In this document: positions 11,825 through 23,168 of the stretch, piece by piece
Numbering within the stretch: position 1 is the stretch's first letter
Layout of the letters: each line of letters starts with the position of its first letter
Origin: Spirogloea muscicola
Lineage: Eukaryota > Streptophyta > Zygnematophyceae > Spirogloeales > Spirogloeaceae
Length of the DNA: 64,000 nt
NCBI GenBank assembly: GCA_009602725.1
Contig: WELB01000131.1
Coordinates: forward strand, 65,191 to 129,190
Direction of reading: 5' to 3'
Notes under the pieces: model-generated
The model's database searches: none
What the model saw: only the letters and a program-made list of their open reading frames with translations
Told to the model about the DNA's origin: nothing
Translations under genes and position numbers: made by a program

Positions 11825-14800
11825 ATGGAGGGCGGAGACGGCGGAGGCACCACCGTGCCGCTCGTGTCCACCTCGCAGGCCCCGGCGCTGACGCGGCAGG
11901 TGTCCATCGGGGAGAGGCTCCCGCCAGAGTGGGCGCTCCTGCTGCTGGGCTGTGCGCTCGGGCTGGCCACAGGGATGAGCGTGGTCCTCTTCAATCTCAC
12001 GGTAGGCCGGCGGCTGATCAGGCTCCAGTCACCTTTGTGGGCCCACATGACCGCCTGCCGTGCCCTCTCCTGAACAGCTAGCTCTTTGCGAGCAAGCAAA
12101 TGCCTGTCGGAGGGCCAGATCTTGCATGAGTGTGTCTCATCCCAGCAAGTTCAATGTCCACGACAGAGCAGTGGTCAACGCTAGCCTGGCAAGCGCGACG
12201 CATGTCACAAGCCGAGGAGCTGGCTTTGGTCAGGCACAGGCTCGGGGCCTCGCTGCTGTCGTGAAGCCACCGAGAAGCTGTCGTGTTGTGGCCTGAGTAG
12301 CACGGGGAGTGTGGGACCAGCCTCTCCTGAGATTTCTGGCCGAGGTGCTGATGCAGTACAACACAAGCCGACTGTGTTGAGACTTCTTGGCATCACTCTA
12401 CTGCAGGTGTCAGTCGTCCACGACCTGTGTTGGGCAGGCACCCCGTCGGAAGGGGCGACGTGGTTCCGCAAGCAGAGGCTGAGCGAGACGTGGCACAGGA
12501 TCATGCTCGTCCCCGTGCTAGGAGGGGTTGTTGTGGGCATGCTGCATGCCCTGATTGGCATTATCGAGCAGAACAAGGGCTCCAACCCACCTTTTGTCTT
12601 CGGTCGATACCGCATCGACTGGCAAGATGCATCCAGGCCTTTCATCAGCGCGGTGCAAGCGGCTGTGACACTCGGCACAGGTTCATCGCTGGGGCCTGAA
12701 GGGCCTAGTGTGGACATTGGCAAATCCTGGGCGGAGGGCCTGGCTGAAGTCATGAGGAACAGTCGCGATCGAAGGCTCGCTCTTGTGGCGGCTGGTGCTG
12801 CAGCTGGCATCTCCTCTGGTAAGGATTGACTCCTTGTGGTGCACCATGCAGCAGATAGGCTGCAGTACTGTCCCTCTTTCATCCCGCGTACCTTGCTGAT
12901 GCGGTTGGAGATGACGTGTTGTGCTGTGCAAAGCACCGCCCTGACCTTACATCCATAATGTGATGGCAGGTTTTGATGCTCCTGTTGCGGGGTGCTTCTT
13001 TGCAATAGAAACTGTGCTCCAGTCTTCACCGGGCGATAGTGCGCCCCCTCTGACAACGGCAATGATCATCCTGGCATCTGTGCTCTCTTCGGCCGTTTCT
13101 CAAGTGCTTCGGCAGTTCCTTGGCATGGATAAGAAGGGGGATGACAAGCCAGCGTTTACAGTGCCCAAGTATGAGCTGAAGTCAGCTACAGGTGAGCTTC
13201 TTAGTTTCTGACTGAAAGACAGTAAATTTGCAACCTGACCATGACCGGGACTGCACCAACGAAAGGAGAGCTATTGATGAGCAATTAGTGATAAATTGAC
13301 ATCTAGTGCATCTCATGTGTGAACTTGTGTGAGATGATCCAGTTGGTATGTTTTGGACTGCTGCAGAGTTGCCCTTGTATCTGCTGCTGGGGATGGTGTG
13401 TGGCATTGTGGCCATCATTCTGACGAGGCTCATCAAGTGGAGCAGTGCTGTATTTGACTTTCTTCGTGAGCGACTAGGAATCCCAGCTGCCGTCACACCA
13501 GCTCTAGGAGGCTTGTGTGTTGGCGCCATCGCATTACGATATCCAGGGGTTCTCTACTGGGGCTTCCACAATGTTGATGAGATCTTACACGCCCGGGAGA
13601 AGTCAGGCCCCAAGTACCAGCTGATTCTGCAGCTGGCGGGAGCAAAGATTGTTGCAACTGCTCTTTGCAGAGGTAGCGGCCTTGTCGGCGGTATATATGC
13701 ACCATCACTCTTCATTGGGTCCGCTGTTGGTTCAGTGTACGGGTCAATGGCTAGTGCTGCCATTATGGCAGCAGTTCCAGGTGGCAATGCAGATGTTGCA
13801 GCGCCACAAGCTTACGCACTGGTGAACTCTCTCTCTGCGTCGACTGGTCATTGCACAGGGAGCAGCCTGTGACACCAAAGTCTGGCATCTATGAACACAA
13901 TGCATAAATGGCCCAGCAAGGCGTCAGCTACATAGAGGAGACTCCAACACATCTCAATTGAGTTATCAAAGATGAATGCAACACAAAGAACGCTTGACTG
14001 CTTGAAGCTTTATCCGAGGATGAAGTGATACTGCTCTTAGCGCCAGATGAGCACTGATGATCCGCTCACCTTGCTCCCTTGCCAGGTGGGGATGGCCGCA
14101 TTACTGGCATCAGCTTGTTCAGTACCTCTGACCTCCGTGCTCCTCCTTTTTGAACTCACAAAAGACTACCGAATCCTTTTGCCATTGATGGTCAGCCTCT
14201 TACCTACTACATAATCTGCCTATCATCATTAGCTTCACACTGAAGATTGCTGCAGTTGTTGTCCCAATCTGGGGCTTTCATTCTGTGTCATTTAGATTCT
14301 CTGTCATCTGCTTGTGAGCACCGATTGCATTGTGTAGGCTGACCCCCTTCTCTCTCTTATTCAGGGTGCAGTGGGCCTTGCCTTTTGGGTCTCTTCTGTT
14401 GCTAATCGCAAGAAAGGCCCATTGCTCACAAGATTGACATCTGAAAGCCTACAGCCCGTGCATCATATGTCTGACGTAAACGGTCATGACCAAGGCCTAC
14501 GGAAGAGCAGAGGCGAAAAGAATATTGAGATGTGTTTGCGAGAAGGGTTGGTTGGGTATGATGTCCTTTCAGAAGAGCAACTGCTGGAAGAACTCAAGGC
14601 AAGGCGTCACTGGCATAGTGAACAACTTTTGCCAAGGTCTCACAGTATCAATTGGTGATTTCTCCAGCTAGCTGCTGACCATTTGTCTGATTGACACAGG
14701 TGGCAGCTGCTATGCGAGTCACTTATGCGGCGGTCAGGCCAGATGCTACACTGAGCGAGGCTGTGCAGGCCATGGCAGAACATAAGCAGCGCTGCTGTCT

Positions 14801-15581
14801 TGTTGTTGATCACAACAATCTCCTGGAAGGCATCATCACGTTGTCAGATCTTCAGCAGCAGGCTGTGCAAGCAGCCATGGCCCGTGGTGACAACAATGAT
14901 GAAACAACTGATGTGAGAGCCCTGCCTGTCAACGCCCCTCTTTCTTACACCTGAAAACTCCCCAAGTTGAGCAAACTCCTGGACAGTTTACGGGGGGCCT
15001 GACTTGAGGACATGGTGTAACTGGCAACAGGTACAATCAATGCCTGTAACAGCTGTCTGCTCCGGGAAGGCAAAGAGCTCGCAGAGCGACTTGGTGGTGT
15101 GCTTCCCAGACATGTCACTAAGGACTGCACGCCGTCTGATGGCTCCCTGCGGCCTGCACCAGCTACCAGTTGTAAGCCGTGGTGGTGCTAAATGGCAGGA
15201 GCGAGGTCGTAAAGTAGTTGGCTTGCTCGACGCTGGTGCCATATCACTAGCTTGCAGGTGGGTATGGACAGAGTGCATCATGCTTGCCAATCTGTTAGAG
15301 CCATGGAAAACGTGTGCAGGGCATCAAACACGCCCGGTATTCCTGAATTATATATTACACTTGACACATATGCACACGTAGCATAACCCCTACTTTTTGA
15401 CTTTATGCTTCACTTCTCTCCTGCCCCTCACTGATACCGACTGTGCTGTTGTGGTGTTAGGTCGGAAGCTACTAGACGACTTCTGTACATCTTACATGAA
15501 CCCAGGGACGACTACTTAGACCGAACGCTCATAGAAGATAGCCAAATTGAGGGCTCTGAGTCAGGCTTAAGCCAACATTAG
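11825..15581 (+). CDS. CLC-type chloride channel/transporter with CBS pair (CLC-1), 721 aa
   Basis: Voltage-gated chloride channel family, closest in motif form to plant CLC-e/CLC-f of plastid and Golgi membranes. Exons 11825-12001, 12407-12818, 12970-13191, 13367-13821, 14086-14190, 14365-14598, 14700-14912, 15031-15257 and 15461-15581 sum to 2166 nt, closing in frame at TAG. Filter motifs: GTGSSLGPEGPSVDIG (the GxEGP site keeps the gating glutamate) and GSGLVGGIYAPSLFIG (the GxxxP chloride site). Two CBS domains follow at 14700-15300 (VAAAMRVTYAAVRPDATLSEA; VCFPDMSLRTARRLM), usually nucleotide-sensing. The intron after 14598 appears to use a GC donor (AAG|GCAAGG). No transit peptide is obvious from the start at 11825, though an upstream exon cannot be excluded. 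Paralogue of the gene ending at 54746. Confidence 0.93.
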
Positions 15582-15927
15582 TCAGTTATTATTGGTTGTT
15601 CACATTCTTTTGTATTGTGGGCCTGTTTCAGTCGACAACCATAAAGAACGTACCACAAAATTGCTGCCTGAAGCTGTGGAATCTCAATGCATAACAGGAG
15701 GACGTGATCTGAAATTTGAGGTCAATTTACTTTCTAGGATGTTTGGTTGCCAGTACCCAGCGCCAGCTGCTGCAGAGGTTACCAGCATTGACGGGGGATT
15801 GTGGTGCTCTCTAGTTTCCCTATGTGTTCTAGCAAACTGCCTATACAATTAGTAATAACAGTGTATTGAAGTTGCGGCTCACAGCTCGTAGCTCACAGGG
15901 GCTGACAGCCGGCGCAAATGGCGGATA
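15582..15927. other. Intergenic, convergent 3' ends
   Basis: Lies between CLC-1 and the minus-strand YnfA-like gene. AT-richer than its surroundings; probably 3' untranslated regions. No gene seen. Confidence 0.4.
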
Positions 15928-16650
15928 TCATTGGGAGATTGGAGCTGGAGCAGGGGCCGGGCTGAGGCCAGAATCTTGGAGATGATGTCTTGGCGCAAAC
16001 ATGATAATGCACACGCCTGCCAGCGAGATCAAGGCGCCCAGCCAATCCCACCTGCCGAGCAAGGTAGCTGCGATGTGAAGGCCAGGCGGTCCAAGCAGGC
16101 GGACGCAAGCCAAGACGAGGCCAGTGTGACCCTCGAGCATCCTAAGGTGCAGCTCCGCAGTGCTGCTTGCCCTCGCTCTCGAGCAGCGGGTCAAGCAAGG
16201 GAACCCACTGCAGGCCGTGCGCAGAGCGTGACGTCCGGGCTGCACTCTGATCTCCCGCCCCCATCGAGCCCGACCGCTGCTCGAGCGATGAGAGAAGCCA
16301 GTCCCACCGCCGGCAACGCGGCTGACTGCGCAGCGCGACATGAGCATGCGCCCCCTCAGGTGGGCCAGGGAGGGCACTCACAAGTCGGGCCGGTTGCCGT
16401 CGAACGCCCAACCCCAGAGGAGGGAGAGGACGATGAAGAAGCCGCCATAGGCGGCGTAGGTGCGGCCGAAGGCGGAGTCCTGGAGCGTGGGAATGATGCC
16501 GTAGCCCACCAGCACGGCGCTGCCGAGCAGGAAGAAGGCCCAGTGCCAGCCGTCGCGGCGCCACTTCCAGACGAGCCACCCGCCGCCGATCTCCGCGGCG
16601 CCGGCGGCGACGAAGAGCGCGGCGGACTTGGCCACCAGCGCCGCCTTCAT
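15928..16650 (-). CDS. UPF0060 (YnfA-family) small membrane protein, 130 aa, 2 exons
   Basis: Minus-strand exons 16650-16382 and 16051-15928 total 393 nt (131 codons with stop). The family layout is clear: an N-terminal helix ending in AAEIGGGWLVWKWRRDG (E. coli YnfA has CEIIGCFLPWLWLK), then AFGRTYAAYGGFFIVLSLLWGWAFDGNRPD, and, after the splice, WDWLGALISLAGVCIIMFAPRH. Four membrane segments of a small multidrug-resistance-like fold are expected; the cellular role is unknown, although some bacterial YnfA proteins are linked to efflux. It is slightly longer than bacterial members (~108 aa) because of a Pro/Ala-rich tail after the last helix. The donor GTGAGT sits inside the otherwise universal RPD-x-W-D-W motif, which makes the intron call firm. 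Confidence 0.92.
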
Positions 16651-17221
16651 GGTCCGGGAGATGGCGTGGGCGTCAGGCTTTGGGGGCCCAGAACCCAGAC
16701 CAGAGGCTGCCCGCCCACGTGGTTCGGCCTCTCACGTGGGGCCGGCGCAAGGAAACGAAGACTCGGCAGCTCTTCAACGTAAGGCAGTAGCTGTGAGAGT
16801 GAGATGAGTCAGCGTGTGAGCCAGAGCTGCTTTGCAAGACGACCAGGGGCAGCGTGCTTGGCTGCATGCCAGGCCGGTCAATGGTGGCTCGCTTGCTCGC
16901 CTGATCGCAGTGAAATGATGATTGTGGGGATTGACACTACCATGAGTCTGGTGTATTGTCACCCCGCACGCGCGCCACTTGCCAGTGCTATGCTAGCAAG
17001 GTGGTTGGGGCAGCACAATCTCTACCAGGCTGAGGCGATTGCGTAAGCTGCTGAATGGCAGTGGCCTTTGACCAGAAGTAAATTCACCCGTAGTCCTGAC
17101 TACCAAACCCATCCTTCACTTGGAATGCCCTTCCAATGTACAGGGCATGCAATTCTGGAAAAATGGGATATGCTTTCTGACAGAGTTGCTCAGTGCAGCT
17201 GCATGAGCTTGAGGGACATAA
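16651..17221. other. Intergenic
   Basis: The promoter side of the YnfA-like gene and the 3' flank of the RimM-UAP gene. No supported gene. Confidence 0.4.
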
Positions 17222-17228
17222 TTACAAA
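17218..17228 (-). terminator. TGTAA polyadenylation signal overlapping the RimM-UAP stop
   Basis: The last codons read GAT TTG TAA, so the green-algal polyadenylation signal TGTAA overlaps the stop codon itself. Seen in sequence; function is inferred. Confidence 0.4.
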
Positions 17229-20200
17229 TCTGCACTTCTGAAAGTGGCTGACAGCCACAGCAGGTTGGTGGCCGTGCAAAGGACACAGGCCAGGAATGCC
17301 CAGGTTACAGCACTACGATTACTATCGTTATGAATCGCAAGGCAGGGATGCCTTCTCATCCGTAGCTCATTGAACCTCGACTTCTGAAGGTGGGGCCCAA
17401 AGGCGGTTAGCACTCTTGCTGCTGTTGACCGTGCTCTTGAGGCTTGCACTGCAGCAGGGGCTGGTGCAGGCCTTCACTGTTTCTAAATAGTATGCCAGCA
17501 TATGATAGTAAGGGGACACTCTACAGCGCAGCCCTGGGACCGTCTGGGATTCTTACTCTAATCATTAGTTTAATGGGTCAAGCAACAACCTCGCATCTTC
17601 AAGTACCACTGGTGTGGGATTGCTCGCCAACCGGAGTGTTGACGAGTGCGATCTCCTCAAACCTTTCAACTCCCAGCACAGCCACCTACAAGAGCACCTA
17701 CTTTCATATATACATTTAATTGGTCAAGGCAACGACTATCACTAGCACATCAAGCAAGCAAGCCAGGAAGCAGCACTAGACAAGGTCACTCCATCTTGAA
17801 ATTCTGACCTGATTCGCTGGTACCATCTGAAGCACGTCAAAAACGGACTGCCAAAGTCTAATGCCATTGGCATGATCGGAATGCTCAGGTGGCCTCCACT
17901 CCCCATCATTGCTTCTTGAAGTCTGCCCTATGCTATCTCTGGCCCCACGTAATGGCAAACCACTGCTTCCCCTCATCATTGTCAAGAGGTCCATCTTGAA
18001 GATCATGTCACAAATGGGTGAAAAGCCAGACTCTCCACCTTGAGCACTTTCTTCACCTGAAGCCTCCCCACTATCTAGCTCTTCAGCTGCCAACTGGCTG
18101 CACAAGACCACTTGGTAGGCCTCTCGGCTTGTTGATGGCTTGCTTCTTCCACCTACTTCACTTGCAGCTCTTTGATGGTCACCCAGCCCTTCTCCTTTCA
18201 GGTTGCCGAGTATGAGAAGGCCGGCACCCTCTGTCGCAAGCTCCCTCCTTGTTGACTTCAGGCCGACCCGAGCACCTTGCTCGTCAAAGAATCCAAAAAA
18301 TACTGGGTCTGCAACTCGCACTAAGGCATTGTTGACAGCGTAAACCTGATCCAAGCAGGAGAGTCAAGAAAAGATTCAGTTCAACGCCCAGCAAGGGACT
18401 GCCTTGGAACATTTAAATCACAGCAATCAAGCTTTTGAAAATGCACATATCAGTCCGCAGACCTGTACAGCTATCACGCCCATACTATCCAGCTTTGCAA
18501 GGAGGTGCGCATGGTGAAGCACGTCAAAGACACCACCAGTTCCACTTTCACTTTGAGCAACTTTCCACGGGCTCTCCATGAGAATTGGGTGCACTCCAGT
18601 TGCATTGGGATGGATGGCAAGGCAGGGCATCAGACCTTGCCTGATAAAGAATACCTGTTTAAATACCCCAGCAACAATTTGGTCAGCATCTATCTATGGA
18701 GCATGTATTGCTCACAATTATGATGATTTCAGAATGATTTTTGTGTTCTTGTACCTGCTCCTCCTTGAGACCAAAGTGAGCATTTTGTAAGAAGAAAGCT
18801 CTGACGGTGGCATCTGTCGCCTCGGTTGTCATTATCAGCCAAGGAATGCGAACATCTGCTGAATATAGTATCTGCCAAAATACACCGCATTACAACATTC
18901 CCGCAAAACACACGAAATAAGTTTTGCTTCTAGACTGCCACGTGAAAGGCCGTACTAGCCTTTCCAGCCTTGCAAGCAGCCTTTGTAGGTCGAGACAATC
19001 AAGGAGCAGACGGTGACCTTCTTAGCCAGTAGCTGAGTCCTTTTGAGCTGCTCCGCTTGCAGCTGAAACAATGACTTCTCGCCGGGAAGACCTAAATCAA
19101 GCATGCCCGTCAATGGAGGGGCAGAAGGGCCCAGCTCCTGGCCGCCCACTATCGCAACTACAGCAACCTGGCCTTGAGCAATCATGCCCAGGCCCCTCTT
19201 CCACCACTGTCCAGTCTGGCTGCACGCTGAAGTTGCATTCGTGTCTGACTCAGCTTCCAAAGCATGCCAACACGAAGCATCGCTCCAGGAGATAATTGGT
19301 GCATTGCGCACCAAAGTAACTCCTTCTCTGCTGTGGCAGAATAAGTAACAATACAGGTCAACCACAGTGTACTGCATCATGCAATCCACTAACAAACATC
19401 TGAAGCTTGCCTTCCCATTGTGTGAGGATAGTACTGGTATTCTTGGCAGATTCAGACCCACCGGACACCTCTGGCGGCTTGCTGTAGCTGCTGGACGTCT
19501 ATGCTCAGCAGCTCCTCCAGCAAAGAATCCTGCTGACTTCTTTCCCCCAAGCTCAAACCCTGCAAGACGTGAGCCTGAGCAGCTGATGTATATCGCTTTC
19601 TCACAGCGGCCATCTGCGACTTACGCTTTCTCTTGTCCTTGCTTTCCTGAACGAAGATAGCACACCTGGAATGATTTGTCAGGACCTCCAGTGCAGAAGC
19701 GCAGAACTGGTACAGGTGTATGTAACACAAGGTGCAGTACAGTCTGCTGATAAAATTCATGCTTTTTTATTAAAGGTCTGCACCCAGAAAGCAAGATCGG
19801 TCTTTCCATCCCCAGGTATAGATGCATGCTCATCATGCCTAGGTGAGGAACCAATGCACAACCTACTCTGTAAAATATGCTAACGTAAAACCCATTCTCA
19901 AAGCGCAAAAATCTCACAGTAGGCAACACCAAAAACTCAGGTTGTTGCTACCTGTCGCTTCAGGGATGTCTCTGGATTTAAAGCTGCAGGACTGTTTAAT
20001 TGCAGGAGTCCATCGGGAGGTATGATTTCCATGACTCTTCTTCCTCGGTCCACAACAGGAACAATTGCCTCCACAAATGGTATCCATATGCAACGCCCTT
20101 TTCCTTCCTCCTTACCAACTAGATCGGCACATTGCACCTGGAGAAGGTCATGAGCCCCGCTGCTATACAAGTCCACCACCTTTCCCACAACTTGACCACT

Positions 20201-22289
20201 GTCCTGCATGCACCATGTACTTGGTTGTCAGCAATCTATGGCCAATCAATGAGCACACAGCCCCAAGATGAGCGCTATGCGCGAGAAACAGAAGTGCTTG
20301 ACACCACAACGGCAATGGAAGTCCAGGTTGGAGGACTACTTTGCACTCTCATTCCAGCAGGCCTGACCTGGTTCTGAATGCCAGCAGACATCAGAGCTGC
20401 TGAAATCACAAAATCAAGGCACTAGGTACAGTATGTGGGAGGCTTATGCTCGTGAAGCTTGCCCGAACAACCACAGTCATGCCCACTAAGTCTGGTGTAT
20501 AGAACTCGCCATCCTCCAGAAGAGCTTCACAAGCAGGACGTCCCAGCATTGTGGCTCCCACAAGAAGCTCGGCCTGCAAATATGAACAGGTACGCAGTCA
20601 ATACTCATACTGCCACTACACGCCAGAAGCGAATGTTGCTATTGTTGCTAGTAATCTAAATCTCCTGCATCATGCTTGAGCAGCACGCCTGATAAATACC
20701 AAGACAATGGCTGTGGCCAGATTTGAAAGGCTTCTTCGCCCCCCAAACCTCTGTCCTACACACCCCCTGTGTGCATCCGGTTTGGAAATTCAAACCTGTT
20801 CTATGGAGGTCACGCCATCAAGGCGTATCAGCCAGGACTCTTGCTTGCCAGTAAAAGGGCGTCCTCGCACCAGCTGCACCTTCCTGAGTGTCCTCCGCCT
20901 CATTCTGGGCTCTCTCAACCATCGCTCTCCTGGCTGGCCCTCCACCCTACACAGCTCCATACTGGTCAGCCATGCTCAGAATGCTTCCGGAACAGCTGCA
21001 AGTCGAAGCTTCCCACACAAGAGGTGCAGAAGCTAAGCAGGCAAGCCCTGAGAAAGAAAGAAGACACTCTGGTACAGGAACCAGGGGTCAGTAGCATTTT
21101 TCATGCGTCATTGCCCAAATACTGGCGTCCATGCAGCTGCCGTCACGTGCTCATGCCCCCAGAAGCCCAGACTTGTTGTGTGGTTGAGATCTAGAACCCT
21201 TGTCACATTTAAGACGTGGAACCACGCCTTTACTCAACCTGGATACACTGTTTTGCCGCCCTTGCTGTGGCCAGCATGTGGGCAACGATGTGGAACAGCT
21301 TGCGAAGGCTATGCATATGTCTCCAATGCAGAGTCGGGGCACTGTCCCGTCTGTGATCCTCAAGGACGAGCAAGCACATAACCGCAGCTGTGCTTCAGCC
21401 GTCGCCGGGCTACGACCTTTTACTGAGCCATCACTCCCCTGCTCCTCGGCATTGCCAACATCGTTACTCCTGACATCGACCATCTGGCCAGCATTTCAAG
21501 GTGTTGTGAGTGCCAAGGCGAGGAGAGCACCTTCCCAAAGCGCTCTTCTGGGAAGTCTGTCTTGGCATGGATGCGGAGTTCACCCTTAAGTCCATGCGCA
21601 CCAGCTATCACACCGACCTCAATCAACTCCTCCTCCTCAGTGTCGCCCTCATCTGGAGCTAGCTTGGCAGCAGGCTCAGTAGAATTCTCGTCAAGAGAGT
21701 CATCTTCGTCGCTGCTCTGGTCCTTCTCTGTTGTCGAGGCACTGACAGTGCTGCTGTCTGAGTCGTCTCCATCGTCCTCCTCACCAGTGCCCAGCTGCTG
21801 TATCCCTTCGTTTGGTGGAGCGAGAGTTTTTGACCCAACACTGCTGGGTTTGGCGAGCACCCAAGACTGCCAAGTTCCTGCAAGGGCGTAGAAATCAGAA
21901 GTCTGGTGTCATAAGCCTCCGATGCTAGCCAGTGAGAAATGAAGCACAGGTATGCGAGCTACGGCAGGACTGCAGGAGAAGCCACCCCGCTCGGCTGGGA
22001 CCCGGAGGAAGTTGATGTCGAGAGAAGTCTAGCAAGTGTTCTCAACACGGAAATGATGGCTGTCCCGTGGCCTTTCACTCGCACCTCGTCGAGAGCTTGA
22101 GAAGGCGATTCGCGTCTGAGGAGGTCCAGGCCCGCCCTCGCGCCACAGCCGAGCTGTGCTCGCCGCGCCCGCCGCGCCCGCGCAGGGCCCCGCAGCGGAG
22201 CGGGCGGGAGCGCCGCCGGGCGGCTCGCGGAGCAGCGAAGGCTGGCCGCGAAGCCCGAAGGGCAGTAGGCCAGCTGGCGCCGCCGCCAT
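17222..22289 (-). CDS. RimM domain fused to UDP-sugar-pyrophosphorylase-like domain, 863 aa
   Basis: Matches the land-plant fusion At5g46420. Exons: 22289-22085, 21877-21531, 20933-20796, 20573-20463, 20203-19952, 19646-19469, 19226-19018, 18871-18755, 18654-18463, 18345-17809, 17685-17607 and 17448-17222; they sum to 2592 nt in frame. The N-terminus (MAAAPAGLLPF) is transit-like, followed by an acidic linker. RimM N-domain: VGVIAGAHGLKGELRIHAKT, PGERWL, RKVQLVRGRPFTGKQESWL. PRC-barrel: VVGKVVDLYSSGAHDLLQV, IPFVEAIVPVVD. The UAP-like part includes GLPGEKSLFQLQAEQ, LMPCLAIHPNATG, GTGGVFDVLHHAHLL and VYAVNNALVRVADPVFFG. The glycine-rich nucleotide loop usual in active UAPs is not obvious, so this half may be regulatory. 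The intron after exon 4 begins GCAAGC. A hydrophobic stretch (AVTWAFLACVLCTATNLLWL) in the last exon could be a C-terminal anchor. Likely role: 16S rRNA processing and 30S maturation in the plastid. Confidence 0.9.
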
Positions 22290-22419
22290 GTCTCGCCTGC
22301 TCCGCCGCGACGCAGGAGGGACCGGCGGCCTGAACCCTGGGGCAAAACGTCGTGTGTCGCCTATCAGCCAGACCACAAGCAGAGGCTCACGCTTCGCACC
22401 AGAGAGAATTGCTCGGTGC

Positions 22420-22795
22420 GCATGAAATGGAGAGGGAGGCCAAGTCTAGCCTTACATTTGTCCTGTAAACTGGGTATTGAGCTGGCTAAGGGGGACACTA
22501 ATATCCTCGAGTGAGCACATGCATATCTGACAAGCTACACTGAGGCGCCAAACCAACACCACGGAAGCCATTAGCCTGGGCTGCACGACCAGCACGCTGG
22601 TGTATCGCGAGTGCCTGGGAGCGCTGTTGACTCAATGATAGCCGCATTCTATAAAAGAATGGACAAAATCCAAAGATGCCAAAATAGATGCCGAAAAGAT
22701 AAAATGACACTGCTAGACACAAGACACAGCTAGATACTCTTTGGGGGCTGGCCCTTCGCAGCCCTCGCCCTTTTGAAAAGAGCCATGTCTTCATT
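22420..22795 (-). repeat. A-type retroelement 3' fragment plus hairpin fragment
   Basis: 22430-22655 is the minus-strand A-type end (tail SDMHVLTRGY, then the 3' untranslated part). It joins about 22655-22795, which contains a hairpin GGGGCTGGCCCTTCGCAGCCC. It sits between the RimM-UAP promoter and the next gene. Confidence 0.7.
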
Positions 22796-23168
22796 CCACG
22801 CCCATCGCCTCACGCTCAGTGTGCAGGCTTCATCCCCCGCCCCCTTCGGAAGAGCTCGCTTCTTCCTTACTGCTAAAAGTGGCCTCCCTCTCATGTCATG
22901 CGCACTGCTCAGCTTCTTTCGCGCTCCGTTTAAGCGCTTCTATGATCTCGGGCGAGACTTTGTGACACGTCCATAAGCACAACCAGGGACACTAGCAAAT
23001 TGCCTCAGCTTCTGTAGCTGTCAGATTGTGTCATCCTCTCTAATATCCTGACTGGAAGGCTTCATTCTTTATCGTCAAACAACCGGCCCCATATGTGACT
23101 CAAGGAAATGTCTATGGGTGTCTCAAATGGCCATGACAACTGCGCGGAAAGTACGGTACGGGTCCTGC
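22796..23168. other. Intergenic
   Basis: No supported gene. Includes the 3' flank of the CPBP protease gene. Confidence 0.35.

Noticed and set aside
12205-13062. Minus-strand open frame of 285 residues
   Set aside because: Antisense to CLC-1 exons 2-3; the plus strand codes the channel.
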